From Caballeronia megalochromosomata (GTDB taxonomy: Bacteria; Pseudomonadota; Gammaproteobacteria; Burkholderiales; Burkholderiaceae): 34,378 nt of DNA. The DNA lies in the NCBI GenBank assembly GCA_001580565.1, contig LRBF01000276.1:1-34378 (forward strand), given 5' to 3'. Every line of letters starts with the position of its first letter. Positions within the stretch are counted from its first letter, which is position 1. Below the pieces are notes generated by a model. It made no database searches. It was not told the DNA's origin and worked only from the letters and a program-made list of their open reading frames with translations. Made by a program: the position numbers and the translations under genes. Positions 1-6,751 of the stretch are shown piece by piece.

Positions 1-523
1 TCAGAGCGAGCGCGAGCCATGCGACGAAGAAAGGTGTGTTCGTCGCGACGTTCTGCTGATACAGCGTGTGCAGCAAGGCGTGGCCGGTACGGTCGGCCGC
101 GGCGCATGCACGTTGAACCGGTTTCTCGCCGTAGTTCGCGGTGTGGCCGCCGAACGGACGCTGATAGATCGTGCCGTCCGCATTGCGGTCGAACGGCATG
201 CCCATGTGTTCGAGCTCGTACACCGCGTTGGGCGCTTCACGGCACATGAACTCGATCGCATCCTGGTCGCCGAGCCAGTCGGAGCCCTTGATGGTGTCGT
301 AGAAGTGATAGTGCCAGTTGTCTTCGCTCATGTTGCCGAGCGATGCGCCGATGCCGCCTTGTGCAGCAACGGTGTGCGAGCGCGTCGGAAACACCTTCGA
401 GAGCACCGCGACGGAAAGTCCCGCGCGCGCGAGCTGCAGCGATGCGCGCATGCCCGAGCCGCCCGCGCCGACGATGACCACGTCAAAGCGACGACGCGGC
501 AGGGAAGTCTTGATTGCAGCCAT
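1..523 (-). CDS. sdhA: Succinate dehydrogenase flavoprotein subunit, N-terminal part (partial at window edge)
   Basis: This is the catalytic FAD subunit of respiratory complex II, which oxidises succinate to fumarate on the cytoplasmic face of the inner membrane. Only about the first 174 codons are present; the gene runs off the left edge. An N-terminal dinucleotide-binding motif (VVIVGAGGSGMRA, about residues 15-27) is followed by SHTVAAQGG, whose His50 matches the histidine that covalently carries FAD in the family. The ATG at 521-523 lies 5 bases downstream of the sdhD stop and is preceded by GGAG, so the two are probably translated as one operon in the order C-D-A. sdhB would be expected just outside the window. 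Identification is firm. Confidence 0.96.
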   Translation of the reverse strand, partial: MAAIKTSLPRRRFDVVIVGAGGSGMRASLQLARAGLSVAVLSKVFPTRSHTVAAQGGIGASLGNMSEDNWHYHFYDTIKGSDWLGDQDAIEFMCREAPNAVYELEHMGMPFDRNADGTIYQRPFGGHTANYGEKPVQRACAAADRTGHALLHTLYQQNVATNTPFFVAWLALAL

Positions 524-528
524 GTTCT

Positions 529-897
529 TTAAACTCTCCAGAGAATCTGTGCAGCGTAGCCGGCGCATCCGATCAGCCACAGGATGGTCAGCACCTGCAG
601 CAACAGGCGCACGCTCATCGGCTTGACATAGTCCATCCAGATGTCGCGAATGCCGACCCACGCGTGATAGAAGAGGCAAAGCAGGGCTACGAAGGTCGCG
701 AGCTTCATCCACTGGGTCGCGAAGATGCCCGCCCAGCCTTCATACGAGAAGTTGTGCGCGCCGAAGAACCAGAAGAGAAGAATGACGGTATAGACGGCCA
801 TCACGACCGCGGTGATGCGTTGCGCGAGCCAGTCGCGCAGACCGTAGTGCGCGCCCACGACCAGGCGCTTGGGGCCGACTCGATTTTGCGTTGCCAT
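529..897 (-). CDS. sdhD: Succinate dehydrogenase membrane anchor subunit SdhD
   Basis: A 122-residue hydrophobic protein with three predicted membrane helices (about residues 27-48, 61-82 and 97-118), the usual size and topology for SdhD. With SdhC it anchors complex II in the membrane and forms the quinone and haem b site. The start ATG is at 895-897, two bases after the sdhC stop; longer reading upstream would overlap sdhC, so this start is preferred. It begins MATQNRVGPKRLVVGAHYG, which is typical of Burkholderiaceae SdhD as I remember it. The assignment rests on size, hydrophobicity and position between sdhC and sdhA. Confidence 0.93.
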   Translation of the reverse strand: MATQNRVGPKRLVVGAHYGLRDWLAQRITAVVMAVYTVILLFWFFGAHNFSYEGWAGIFATQWMKLATFVALLCLFYHAWVGIRDIWMDYVKPMSVRLLLQVLTILWLIGCAGYAAQILWRV

Positions 898-899
898 GT

Positions 900-1310
900 T
901 TAGAACACTCCGAAGATCTTGAGGGCCATCGCGAGCGTGAGCAACAGCGAAACGATCAGCACGATGAGGGCGGTCTGCCTGCCGCCTTCCTTGTTCACCG
1001 CGACGTGGGTGTCGAGCAGCAAGAAGCGAATGCCCGCGCAGAAGTGATGCAGATACGCCCACGACAGCACGAGCGTGATGATCTTGACGATGGGGTTGGC
1101 CAGAAAGCCCTTGAACGCGTCGAAGGAGATTTCCGACGTGAGGCTCTGATCGAGCAGGTACAGGATGAACGGCAGACACACGAAGAGCAACAGCCCGCTC
1201 ACGCGATGCAGGATGGAGACCTTTCCTGCAAGCGGCAAGCGATACTTCGCGAGTTGGCCGATTCCGATGTTCCGGTATTCCGGCCTGGGTTTTTTCAATG
1301 CTTCAGCCAC
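900..1310 (-). CDS. sdhC: Succinate dehydrogenase cytochrome b556 subunit SdhC (GTG start)
   Basis: A 136-residue membrane subunit of complex II. It carries the family motif SILHRVSG, whose Ser and Arg line the quinone site, and a later HHFCAGIRFLLLD segment that holds the expected haem-ligand histidine. Three hydrophobic segments follow the order known for SdhC. The start chosen is GTG at 1308-1310, because it gives the canonical N-terminus VAEALKKPRPEYRN (read as Met) and has an AGGGG-type ribosome-binding site at 1315-1320; an ATG start would need an implausible long extension. It is the first gene of the operon and is divergent from a LysR regulator. Confidence 0.93.
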   Translation of the reverse strand: MAEALKKPRPEYRNIGIGQLAKYRLPLAGKVSILHRVSGLLLFVCLPFILYLLDQSLTSEISFDAFKGFLANPIVKIITLVLSWAYLHHFCAGIRFLLLDTHVAVNKEGGRQTALIVLIVSLLLTLAMALKIFGVF

Positions 1311-1472
1311 GTTAGACCCCTTCCCAATCTGATTGACGGTTCGCGCGTCGTCGATGCACGACACGGGCGCGGCTCGCCCAGCCTGATCCGCCTCGAAAAG
1401 CGCCCGGCGATTGTGTTGGGGAAAAGTTTTTTGCCCGCGCACTGCGCGATAGCGGTATTTTGTCGCGCGATT

Positions 1473-1524
1473 GATATACTGTCCAATATCTATCTCGTCT
1501 TTCTGAAATATCTTTTACAGATAT
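1473..1524. promoter_or_regulatory. Two ATATC-type inverted repeats in the sdhC/LysR divergent promoter region
   Basis: The 217-base gap between sdhC and the LysR gene holds two symmetric AT-rich elements in otherwise GC-rich DNA: GATAT-N8-ATATC at 1473-1490 and ATATCT-N5-AGATAT at 1508-1524. The second ends 3 bases before the LysR start codon. LysR regulators commonly bind such dyads and repress their own gene. A TATACT hexamer (1475-1480) overlaps the first dyad and could be a -10 box of the plus-strand gene. Function is inferred from position only. Confidence 0.4.
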
Positions 1525-1527
1525 CGC

Positions 1528-2424
1528 ATGGAACTGCGTCATATCCGCTATTTTCTGGCTGTCGCCGAGGAGCGTAATGTGACGCGTGCGGCGGAACGGC
1601 TCGGCATCGGCCAGCCTCCGCTGAGCCAGCAGATCCATGCGCTGGAAGACGAGTTGGGCGTGCGGCTCTTCCGGCGCACGGGGCACGGCGTCGTGCTAAC
1701 CGAAGCGGGCGAGGCGTTCGCCGCCGATGCCAAGCGCCTCATGAACGACGCGCGCCTCGCGGTCGAAAAGGCGCAGAGCGCGGGGCGCGGCGAAATCGGG
1801 CAGCTCAATATCGGCTTTACGGGGTCGGCTGCGTTCAATCCGGTCGTGTCGAAGCTCATCCGCTCTTATCGGCAGGCGTACCCGAACGTCACGCTCACGC
1901 TCACCGAAGGCAACACGGCGCAACTGCTCGCGCATCTCGACGCCGGCCGCGTCGACGTTGCGTTCGTCCGTCTCGGCAGCCAGTCGCCCGCCGGCGTGCA
2001 GATCAATCACATCGCAATCGAGCCGATGAAAATCGTGCTGCCCGCCACGCACAAGCTCGGCAAAAAGCGGAAAGTGCCGCTCGCGGCGCTGGCGGACGAT
2101 CCCTTCGTGATGCTGCCGCGCGAAGCAAGCCCGACCTTGCACGATGTAATCATCGGCGCGTGCCGTGAAGCCGGGTTCGAGCCGATCGCCGGGCAGCAGG
2201 CGCCGCAGCTTTCGTCAGTCGTTAATCTGGTCGCGGCGGAATTCGGCGTGTCGCTGGTGCCAGCGTCCGTGTGTCAGATCCAGGTCGACGGCGTCGCCTA
2301 CACTGATGCCCTCGGCAGCGCCATCACGATTCGTCTGGCCCTGGCCTCGCGCATCGACGCGACCGCCGCCAAGACCGCCAACTTTCTCGACATCGCGCGG
2401 CAAGTCGTTACGTCATCGACGTGA
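1528..2424 (+). CDS. LysR-family transcriptional regulator (CatR/BenM-like)
   Basis: A 298-residue LysR-type regulator. The N-terminal winged helix-turn-helix covers about residues 1-60 (MELRHIRYFLAVAEERNVTRAAERL, with the recognition-helix stretch GQPPLSQQIHALE), followed by a linker helix and a periplasmic-binding-protein-like effector domain (about 90-295). The N-terminus resembles the CatR/BenM/CbbR-like group that responds to small organic acids, but the ligand cannot be read from the sequence. It is transcribed away from sdhC and is followed 111 bases later by a carbonic anhydrase. There is no clear Shine-Dalgarno before the ATG. It may regulate itself, sdhC or the downstream gene; none is proven. 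Confidence 0.92.
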   Translation: MELRHIRYFLAVAEERNVTRAAERLGIGQPPLSQQIHALEDELGVRLFRRTGHGVVLTEAGEAFAADAKRLMNDARLAVEKAQSAGRGEIGQLNIGFTGSAAFNPVVSKLIRSYRQAYPNVTLTLTEGNTAQLLAHLDAGRVDVAFVRLGSQSPAGVQINHIAIEPMKIVLPATHKLGKKRKVPLAALADDPFVMLPREASPTLHDVIIGACREAGFEPIAGQQAPQLSSVVNLVAAEFGVSLVPASVCQIQVDGVAYTDALGSAITIRLALASRIDATAAKTANFLDIARQVVTSST

Positions 2425-2535
2425 CATTGTCATCAGAACAAGCGCGCATTGCATTCGACGCATTTTCGTCCAACACTTCAGTTCGCAAGAAGAGCGTCGG
2501 GAAGGCCCAATCCTTTGAGATCGAGGAGCACGGTC

Positions 2536-3285
2536 ATGCGCGAAGAAGTGAAGCATCCTCTGCAATGCACGCCCGCGTGCCGCCGGGCTTTCCTCAGATC
2601 AGTGGCATCCGCGGGTATCGTCGGGCTCGCAGGTCCATCGCTTCTCATCACCTCCGCTCATGCCGATGCGTTGACGCACGCGCAGCGCGACCGCATGACG
2701 CCCGAGCAGATCATCGAATTGATGAAGCACGGCAACGAGCGCTTTCAGAAGGGCGAGCGCAAGGATCGAAATTATCTGCGCGAACAGAAAGCGAGCTCGA
2801 AGGGCCAGTATCCCGCGGCCGTGCTGCTTAGTTGCATCGACTCGCGCGCGCCCGCCGAAGTCATCATGGATCTGGGCATCGGCGATATCTTCAATTGCCG
2901 CATCGCGGGCAATATCGAAAACGACGATATTCTCGGCAGCATGGAGTTCTCCTGCAAGCTGATGGGCGCGAAAGTGGTGCTCGTGATGGGGCACACGTCG
3001 TGCGGCGCGATCAAAGGCGCCATCGCCAATGCCGAACTGGGCCATCTCACCGGCCTGCTCGCGCGCATCAAGCCCGCCGTCGATGCAACGCAGTACGACG
3101 GCGAACGTTCGGCGACCAACTACACGTTCGTCGATAAAGTTGCGCGCAAGAATGTCGAGATGACCATCGCGCAGATTCGCCGCGACAGCACCGTGCTCAG
3201 CGAGATGGAAAGCCAGCACACGATCAAGATCGCCGGAGCGATGTACAACCTGAGCACGGGGGCGGTGGAGTTTTTCGCATCTTAG
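2536..3285 (+). CDS. Beta-class carbonic anhydrase with twin-arginine export signal
   Basis: A 249-residue beta-carbonic anhydrase that interconverts CO2 and bicarbonate. The zinc ligands are visible as Cys100, His153 and Cys156 (SCIDSR and GHTSCGA), with the catalytic Asp102-Arg104 pair. Unlike cytosolic homologues it begins with a signal: Arg16-Arg17 in CRRAFLRS, a hydrophobic stretch about 23-38 and AHA-DA at 41-45, which reads as a Tat signal and predicts a periplasmic enzyme. The ATG at 2536 is chosen because GAGGAG precedes it at 2523-2528 and it puts the signal at the N-terminus. Its stop codon overlaps that of the convergent symporter gene in the four bases 3282-3285. Confidence 0.93.
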   Translation: MREEVKHPLQCTPACRRAFLRSVASAGIVGLAGPSLLITSAHADALTHAQRDRMTPEQIIELMKHGNERFQKGERKDRNYLREQKASSKGQYPAAVLLSCIDSRAPAEVIMDLGIGDIFNCRIAGNIENDDILGSMEFSCKLMGAKVVLVMGHTSCGAIKGAIANAELGHLTGLLARIKPAVDATQYDGERSATNYTFVDKVARKNVEMTIAQIRRDSTVLSEMESQHTIKIAGAMYNLSTGAVEFFAS

Positions 3286-4865
3286 CTTTCGACGCGGTCG
3301 CGAAGACCTTCCTTTTGCCCGACGACGCCGCGCCGCGCCGTCCAGGATTCCGTCCGCACGCCGATATCCTCGGAAACGAACGGCTTGCCGCGCGTCGATC
3401 GATAGTTCGCGAGCGCCTTATACACAAGACCTTGTCCGATCAGCAGAATCGGCACGTTGAGCAGCACCATCACGATATTCATCAGATCGGACAGCGCCCA
3501 GAGATTCGGCAATTCAAGCCCCGCAAGCACGGTCAGCGCGCCGAACGGCACGAACACCAGCGAGCCCACGACGCGGATGCCGGTGATGAAACCGCGACTG
3601 CGCGAGATGAAGTTCGCCGATATCTCCGCGAACGAAATCATCCCGAGCAGCGTGGTGAACGCGAAGAGCCCGTAACACACGCACATCACGATCTTGACGA
3701 CATGGGCGACCGAAACCGGCACGAGCGTTTCGACCGATGCGAGATAGACCGTGATCTTCGACGCCCTGACCGATTCCCACGCCTGCCCGTCGATAGTGCC
3801 GGTCCATACATGCGCCATCACGACGATGAAGCCGGTCATCGTGCAGATGACCATCGTGTCGAAGAACACGCCGAGGCTTTGCACGAAGCCCTGCTCGCAA
3901 GGGTGATCGTTATCGGCGATCGCGGCGGCCATCGTGATGGTGCCCTGCCCCGCCTCGTTCGACATCAGACCGCGTTTGACGCCCTGCGCGAGCGCGGTGC
4001 CGATCGCACCGCCGAAGAGCGCATGCGGCGCGAACGCACCGACGATCACCTCGTGAAAGAAGTACGGAATCAGCGGCAGATTGATCAGGATGATGACGAG
4101 CGACATCAGGCAGAACAGCGTCGCCTTGATCGGCACGAGCACGTCGGTATAAGCGGTCACACGACGAATGCCGCCCATGATGATGAACGAGCACGCCGCG
4201 ACAAGCACGACGGCGACGACGTAATACACCGTCGACTGGCGCGCGAGATGCGTGCCGGTCACCGTGTCGGCAATGGTGCCGATCGCGGTGAACACGTTGA
4301 ACGTTTGCGGCGGCACGTTGAAAAGCGCATACACGATGAACACGAGCGAAAGAAACGTGCCGACGACGCGCTTGTCGCCGAGAATGCGCCGCCCATAGAA
4401 CGGCAGGCCGCCGACGAACTCGTCCTGCTTCTTCTCCTTGAAGAGCTGCGCGAGGGTCGATTCCATGAATGCGGTGGCCATGCCGAAGAACGCGGCCACC
4501 CACATCCAGAACAATGCGCCCGGTCCGCCGACAGAGATCGCGCCCGTGATGCCGACGATATTGCCCGGCCCCGCGCGCATCGCGAGCCCGAGCATGAACG
4601 ACGCAAGCGCGCTGACACCGGTCTTCGACGACTGCCTGCGCAACATGATGCGCACGATCCTGCCGACGTTCATCGTCTGGATGAAGCGCGTGCGGATCGT
4701 AAAATGGATGCCCACGCCGACGAGCAGGAGAATCGCGAACGAGAATTGCCCAAGCACGGGAATTCGAGAATATGCCGCGAAATTGGTGGGGAAATCCCAC
4801 AAGAAATCCGAGACGGGTGCAATGAACGCAAACAATGCATTCACGGAATGGAAGAGACTTTCCAC
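3282..4865 (-). CDS. AGCS-family amino acid:cation (alanine/glycine:sodium) symporter, GTG start
   Basis: A 527-residue multi-spanning inner-membrane protein of the alanine/glycine:cation symporter family. Family marks are RAGPGNIVGI, GGPGALFWMWVAAFFGMAT and the signature RGLMSNEAGQGT in the second half. About ten or eleven hydrophobic segments are seen. AGCS members usually import alanine, glycine or D-alanine with sodium; the substrate here is not determinable. The start is GTG (4863-4865), preceded by AAAGGAA; this gives the family-like N-terminus ESLFHSVNALFAFIAPVSDFLW. Many family members are 440-500 residues, so this one has a slightly longer hydrophilic C-terminal tail. Its leader is unusually rich in inverted repeats (separate entry). 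Confidence 0.92.
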   Translation of the reverse strand: MESLFHSVNALFAFIAPVSDFLWDFPTNFAAYSRIPVLGQFSFAILLLVGVGIHFTIRTRFIQTMNVGRIVRIMLRRQSSKTGVSALASFMLGLAMRAGPGNIVGITGAISVGGPGALFWMWVAAFFGMATAFMESTLAQLFKEKKQDEFVGGLPFYGRRILGDKRVVGTFLSLVFIVYALFNVPPQTFNVFTAIGTIADTVTGTHLARQSTVYYVVAVVLVAACSFIIMGGIRRVTAYTDVLVPIKATLFCLMSLVIILINLPLIPYFFHEVIVGAFAPHALFGGAIGTALAQGVKRGLMSNEAGQGTITMAAAIADNDHPCEQGFVQSLGVFFDTMVICTMTGFIVVMAHVWTGTIDGQAWESVRASKITVYLASVETLVPVSVAHVVKIVMCVCYGLFAFTTLLGMISFAEISANFISRSRGFITGIRVVGSLVFVPFGALTVLAGLELPNLWALSDLMNIVMVLLNVPILLIGQGLVYKALANYRSTRGKPFVSEDIGVRTESWTARRGVVGQKEGLRDRVES

Positions 4866-4889
4866 GCGGGCGTTCCTTTCGTGCTTCGA

Positions 4890-4966
4890 CCTGTTTCAAA
4901 CAGGCGTGCGGAATGTTGATAAACCAGCGTCGTTCGAAGCTGGCAGGCGTGCCTGCGCGGGCACGC
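4890..4966 (-). promoter_or_regulatory. Three consecutive inverted repeats in the leader of the AGCS symporter gene
   Basis: Reading on the minus strand toward the gene, the leader holds GCGTGCC/GGCACGC (4947-4966, 6-base loop), CCAGC/GCTGG (4924-4943) and the 15-base palindrome CCTGTTTGAAACAGG (4890-4904), which ends about 25 bases before the GTG start. Together they could fold as three hairpins in the messenger, or the last could be a protein operator. I recognise no Rfam class; glycine-riboswitch core sequences are not seen. The symmetry is directly visible and the function is inferred. Confidence 0.45.
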
Positions 4967-4983
4967 AAACTTTTGAGGCAGCG

Positions 4984-4989
4984 ATTATA
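4984..4989 (-). promoter_or_regulatory. Candidate -10 box (TATAAT) for the AGCS symporter
   Basis: A perfect TATAAT on the minus strand, 119 bases upstream of the symporter start. No good -35 hexamer is seen 16-18 bases further up, so it would probably need an activator or be weak. Starting here would give a leader of about 110 nucleotides that includes all three inverted repeats. Confidence 0.4.
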
Positions 4990-5135
4990 CGGTTCCGGGA
5001 CCGGCCCTTCGTCTGATCACGAATGGCGAAGCTGAAAAGTGCGCGGGGTCGGTGGACCGTTAGTTGCACGACGCCGTCATGCTCAACTCATTCTTTTCTC
5101 GCACAATCTCGTGCACAACGCGTCAGGAGAACGAG

Positions 5136-5636
5136 ATGGCAGAACGAATCGCGAAACTACTCACCGTGGCCTCGATGGCCCTGCTCGCTTCGCTCGTCAG
5201 CTTTGGCAATCTGACGGACTACGGCAGCAACCTGCAATTCGTCGAGCATGTCATGCGGATGGACACGACCTTCCCCGGCAACGCCAACATGTATCGCGCG
5301 ATCACGTCGCCGATGCTTCAGCATCTCGGCTACGACCTGATCATTCTTCTCGAAACGCTCACCGCGCTTCTCTGCTGGGCAGGCGTCATCGCGATGTGGC
5401 GGGCGCTGCGGCAAGAGAACTTGGCGTTCGCGCGAGCCAAGCGCTGGGCCATCGCGGGCCTCACGCTCGGCTATCTCACGTGGCAGGTCTGCTTCATGAC
5501 GATCGGCGGCGAATGGTTCGGCATGTGGCAGTCGCAGCAATGGAACGGCTCGGAGAGCGCGTTTCGCTTCTTCATGACCTTTCTTGTGATATTGATCTTC
5601 GTGACGCGCGCCGAATCGCATCATCCTTCGGACTGA
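5136..5636 (+). CDS. DUF2165 family small integral membrane protein
   Basis: A 166-residue protein with four hydrophobic segments (about residues 7-25, 64-86, 105-122 and 143-159), matching the DUF2165 family of predicted small membrane proteins (typically about 160 residues). The family has no assigned function. The conserved aromatic/polar pattern includes the early NLTDYGSN and the later WFGMWQS. The ATG at 5136 has AGGAGA at 5125-5130, which decides the start over an in-frame upstream candidate. It is a single gene between two minus-strand genes and is convergent with the dioxygenase, with 7 bases between their ends. Confidence 0.85.
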   Translation: MAERIAKLLTVASMALLASLVSFGNLTDYGSNLQFVEHVMRMDTTFPGNANMYRAITSPMLQHLGYDLIILLETLTALLCWAGVIAMWRALRQENLAFARAKRWAIAGLTLGYLTWQVCFMTIGGEWFGMWQSQQWNGSESAFRFFMTFLVILIFVTRAESHHPSD

Positions 5637-5643
5637 CGCACGA

Positions 5644-6591
5644 TCAATTCAACGCGACCGCGGCAGCCGCACCCACCGGCGATCCCTCGATCGCCACCGA
5701 CCTCTGCCCGTCCGGACCCACCGGAACATCCCCGACGAGCGTCGTGCGATACAACTGGCGATCAAAGTCGAGATCGAAGATATCGGTGGGCGCGAGATGC
5801 GCGGTCGCGCGGTTGTCCCAGAACGCGATGCTGCCCGGCTCCCACTTGAAACGCACCGTGAATTCCGGCCGCGTCACATGCTCCCATAGCAGTTCGAGCA
5901 ACACCTGACTCTCGCGCGGCGCCAGTCCCGCGATGTGCTTGAGAAAGCCCGGACTGACATACAGTGCGTGCTCGCCGGTCTCCGGATGCACGCGCACGAG
6001 CGGATGCTCGCTCACGAGCGTGTGCTCCGTCACGGCCTTCGTGAACGCATCGGTGCCGCTCGCGCCTTGAGGCGGCGCGAAACGATGCACGCCGCGCAAT
6101 CCATCGACGAAAGTGCGCAGCGGCGCGGAGAGCTTCTCATATGCGATCACGAGATTGGTCCATTGCGTGTCACCGCCATAGGACGGAATCGTCACGCCAC
6201 GCAGAATCGATGCGAACGGCGGATTCACCGCAGCCGTGACATCCGTGTGCCAGCCGGTCCACGGACGCAGGAGCGACGGTCCTTCGAAGCGCGTGGCCTT
6301 GCGAAACTTCGAGATCGAGTAAATCTCGGGATGCCCTTCGACATGCCCGAACACCGGATGTCCCACCGTGAGTTCGCCGAATTGCGCGGAAAACGCGATG
6401 TGCTGCTCGTGACTCAGGAACTGCTCGCGAAAGAAAATCACGCGCCATTTGAGCAGCGCGGCACGGATCGCATCGACCTGTCCGGCAGACAGCGCACGCG
6501 TGAGATCGACGCCGCCAATCTCCGCGCCGATATGCGCCGACAGCGGATTGACGGTCAATTCAGCTTCATTCTCGATTGCGACGGCATTCAT
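5644..6591 (-). CDS. TauD/TfdA-family 2-oxoglutarate-dependent dioxygenase
   Basis: A 315-residue Fe(II)/2-oxoglutarate dioxygenase. The iron triad is visible as His115 and Asp117 (GWHTDVT) and His265 (ATAHLAP), and Arg282 (LYRTT) is placed to bind the 2-oxoglutarate carboxylate. Length and spacing fit taurine dioxygenase, alkylsulfatase AtsK and 2,4-D dioxygenase relatives. Such enzymes often release sulfite or sulfate from organosulfur compounds under sulfur starvation, but the substrate is not fixed by sequence. No tau or ssu transporter genes are adjacent. The start at 6589-6591 has AAAGGAA upstream. It lies 160 bases downstream of the TonB receptor on the same strand, separated by a strong hairpin. 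Confidence 0.9.
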   Translation of the reverse strand: MNAVAIENEAELTVNPLSAHIGAEIGGVDLTRALSAGQVDAIRAALLKWRVIFFREQFLSHEQHIAFSAQFGELTVGHPVFGHVEGHPEIYSISKFRKATRFEGPSLLRPWTGWHTDVTAAVNPPFASILRGVTIPSYGGDTQWTNLVIAYEKLSAPLRTFVDGLRGVHRFAPPQGASGTDAFTKAVTEHTLVSEHPLVRVHPETGEHALYVSPGFLKHIAGLAPRESQVLLELLWEHVTRPEFTVRFKWEPGSIAFWDNRATAHLAPTDIFDLDFDRQLYRTTLVGDVPVGPDGQRSVAIEGSPVGAAAAVALN

Positions 6592-6662
6592 TACGGATTC
6601 CTTTGTATGCGGGCCACATGTAAAAGCGTCCAGATAATGTACTTTCCGTCGGCTCACACGCA

Positions 6663-6694
6663 AACGAAGAAATCCCGATAGGGATAGCTTCGTT
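6663..6694 (-). terminator. Hairpin between TonB receptor and dioxygenase genes
   Basis: Fourteen-base arms 6663-6676 and 6681-6694 pair at 12 positions around a GATA loop (outer AACGAAG/CTTCGTT, inner ATCCC/GGGAT, 2-base internal mismatch). On the minus strand it follows the receptor stop by about 57 bases. The T-run after it is short (TTT), so it may be a weak or Rho-assisted terminator. A second small dyad AGCGCC/GGCGCT lies at 6702-6718. Confidence 0.5.
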
Positions 6695-6751
6695 CGCGAT
6701 AAGCGCCAGGGCGGCGCTCACGCCCCGCCGATGCACTGCGGTAAAGCCTGC

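Noticed and set aside
2422..2432. TGACATTGTCA palindrome at the LysR stop codon
   Set aside because: Short, overlaps the stop codon and is not at a promoter position; probably chance.
3315..4919. Plus-strand open frame of 534 codons opposite the AGCS symporter gene
   Set aside because: It reads as Arg/His/Asp/Glu-rich low-complexity protein, the usual shadow of a GC-rich membrane-protein gene, and has no ribosome-binding site or domain.
4870..4968. Leader peptide or attenuator in the AGCS leader
   Set aside because: An open frame from a TTG at 4968 crosses the leader, but it is not enriched for alanine or glycine codons at a hairpin and has no ribosome-binding site.
4866..4990. Glycine riboswitch upstream of the AGCS gene
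   Set aside because: Such genes can carry one, but the conserved GGAGAG/ACCGCCGAAGGGG-type core is not seen on the minus strand here.
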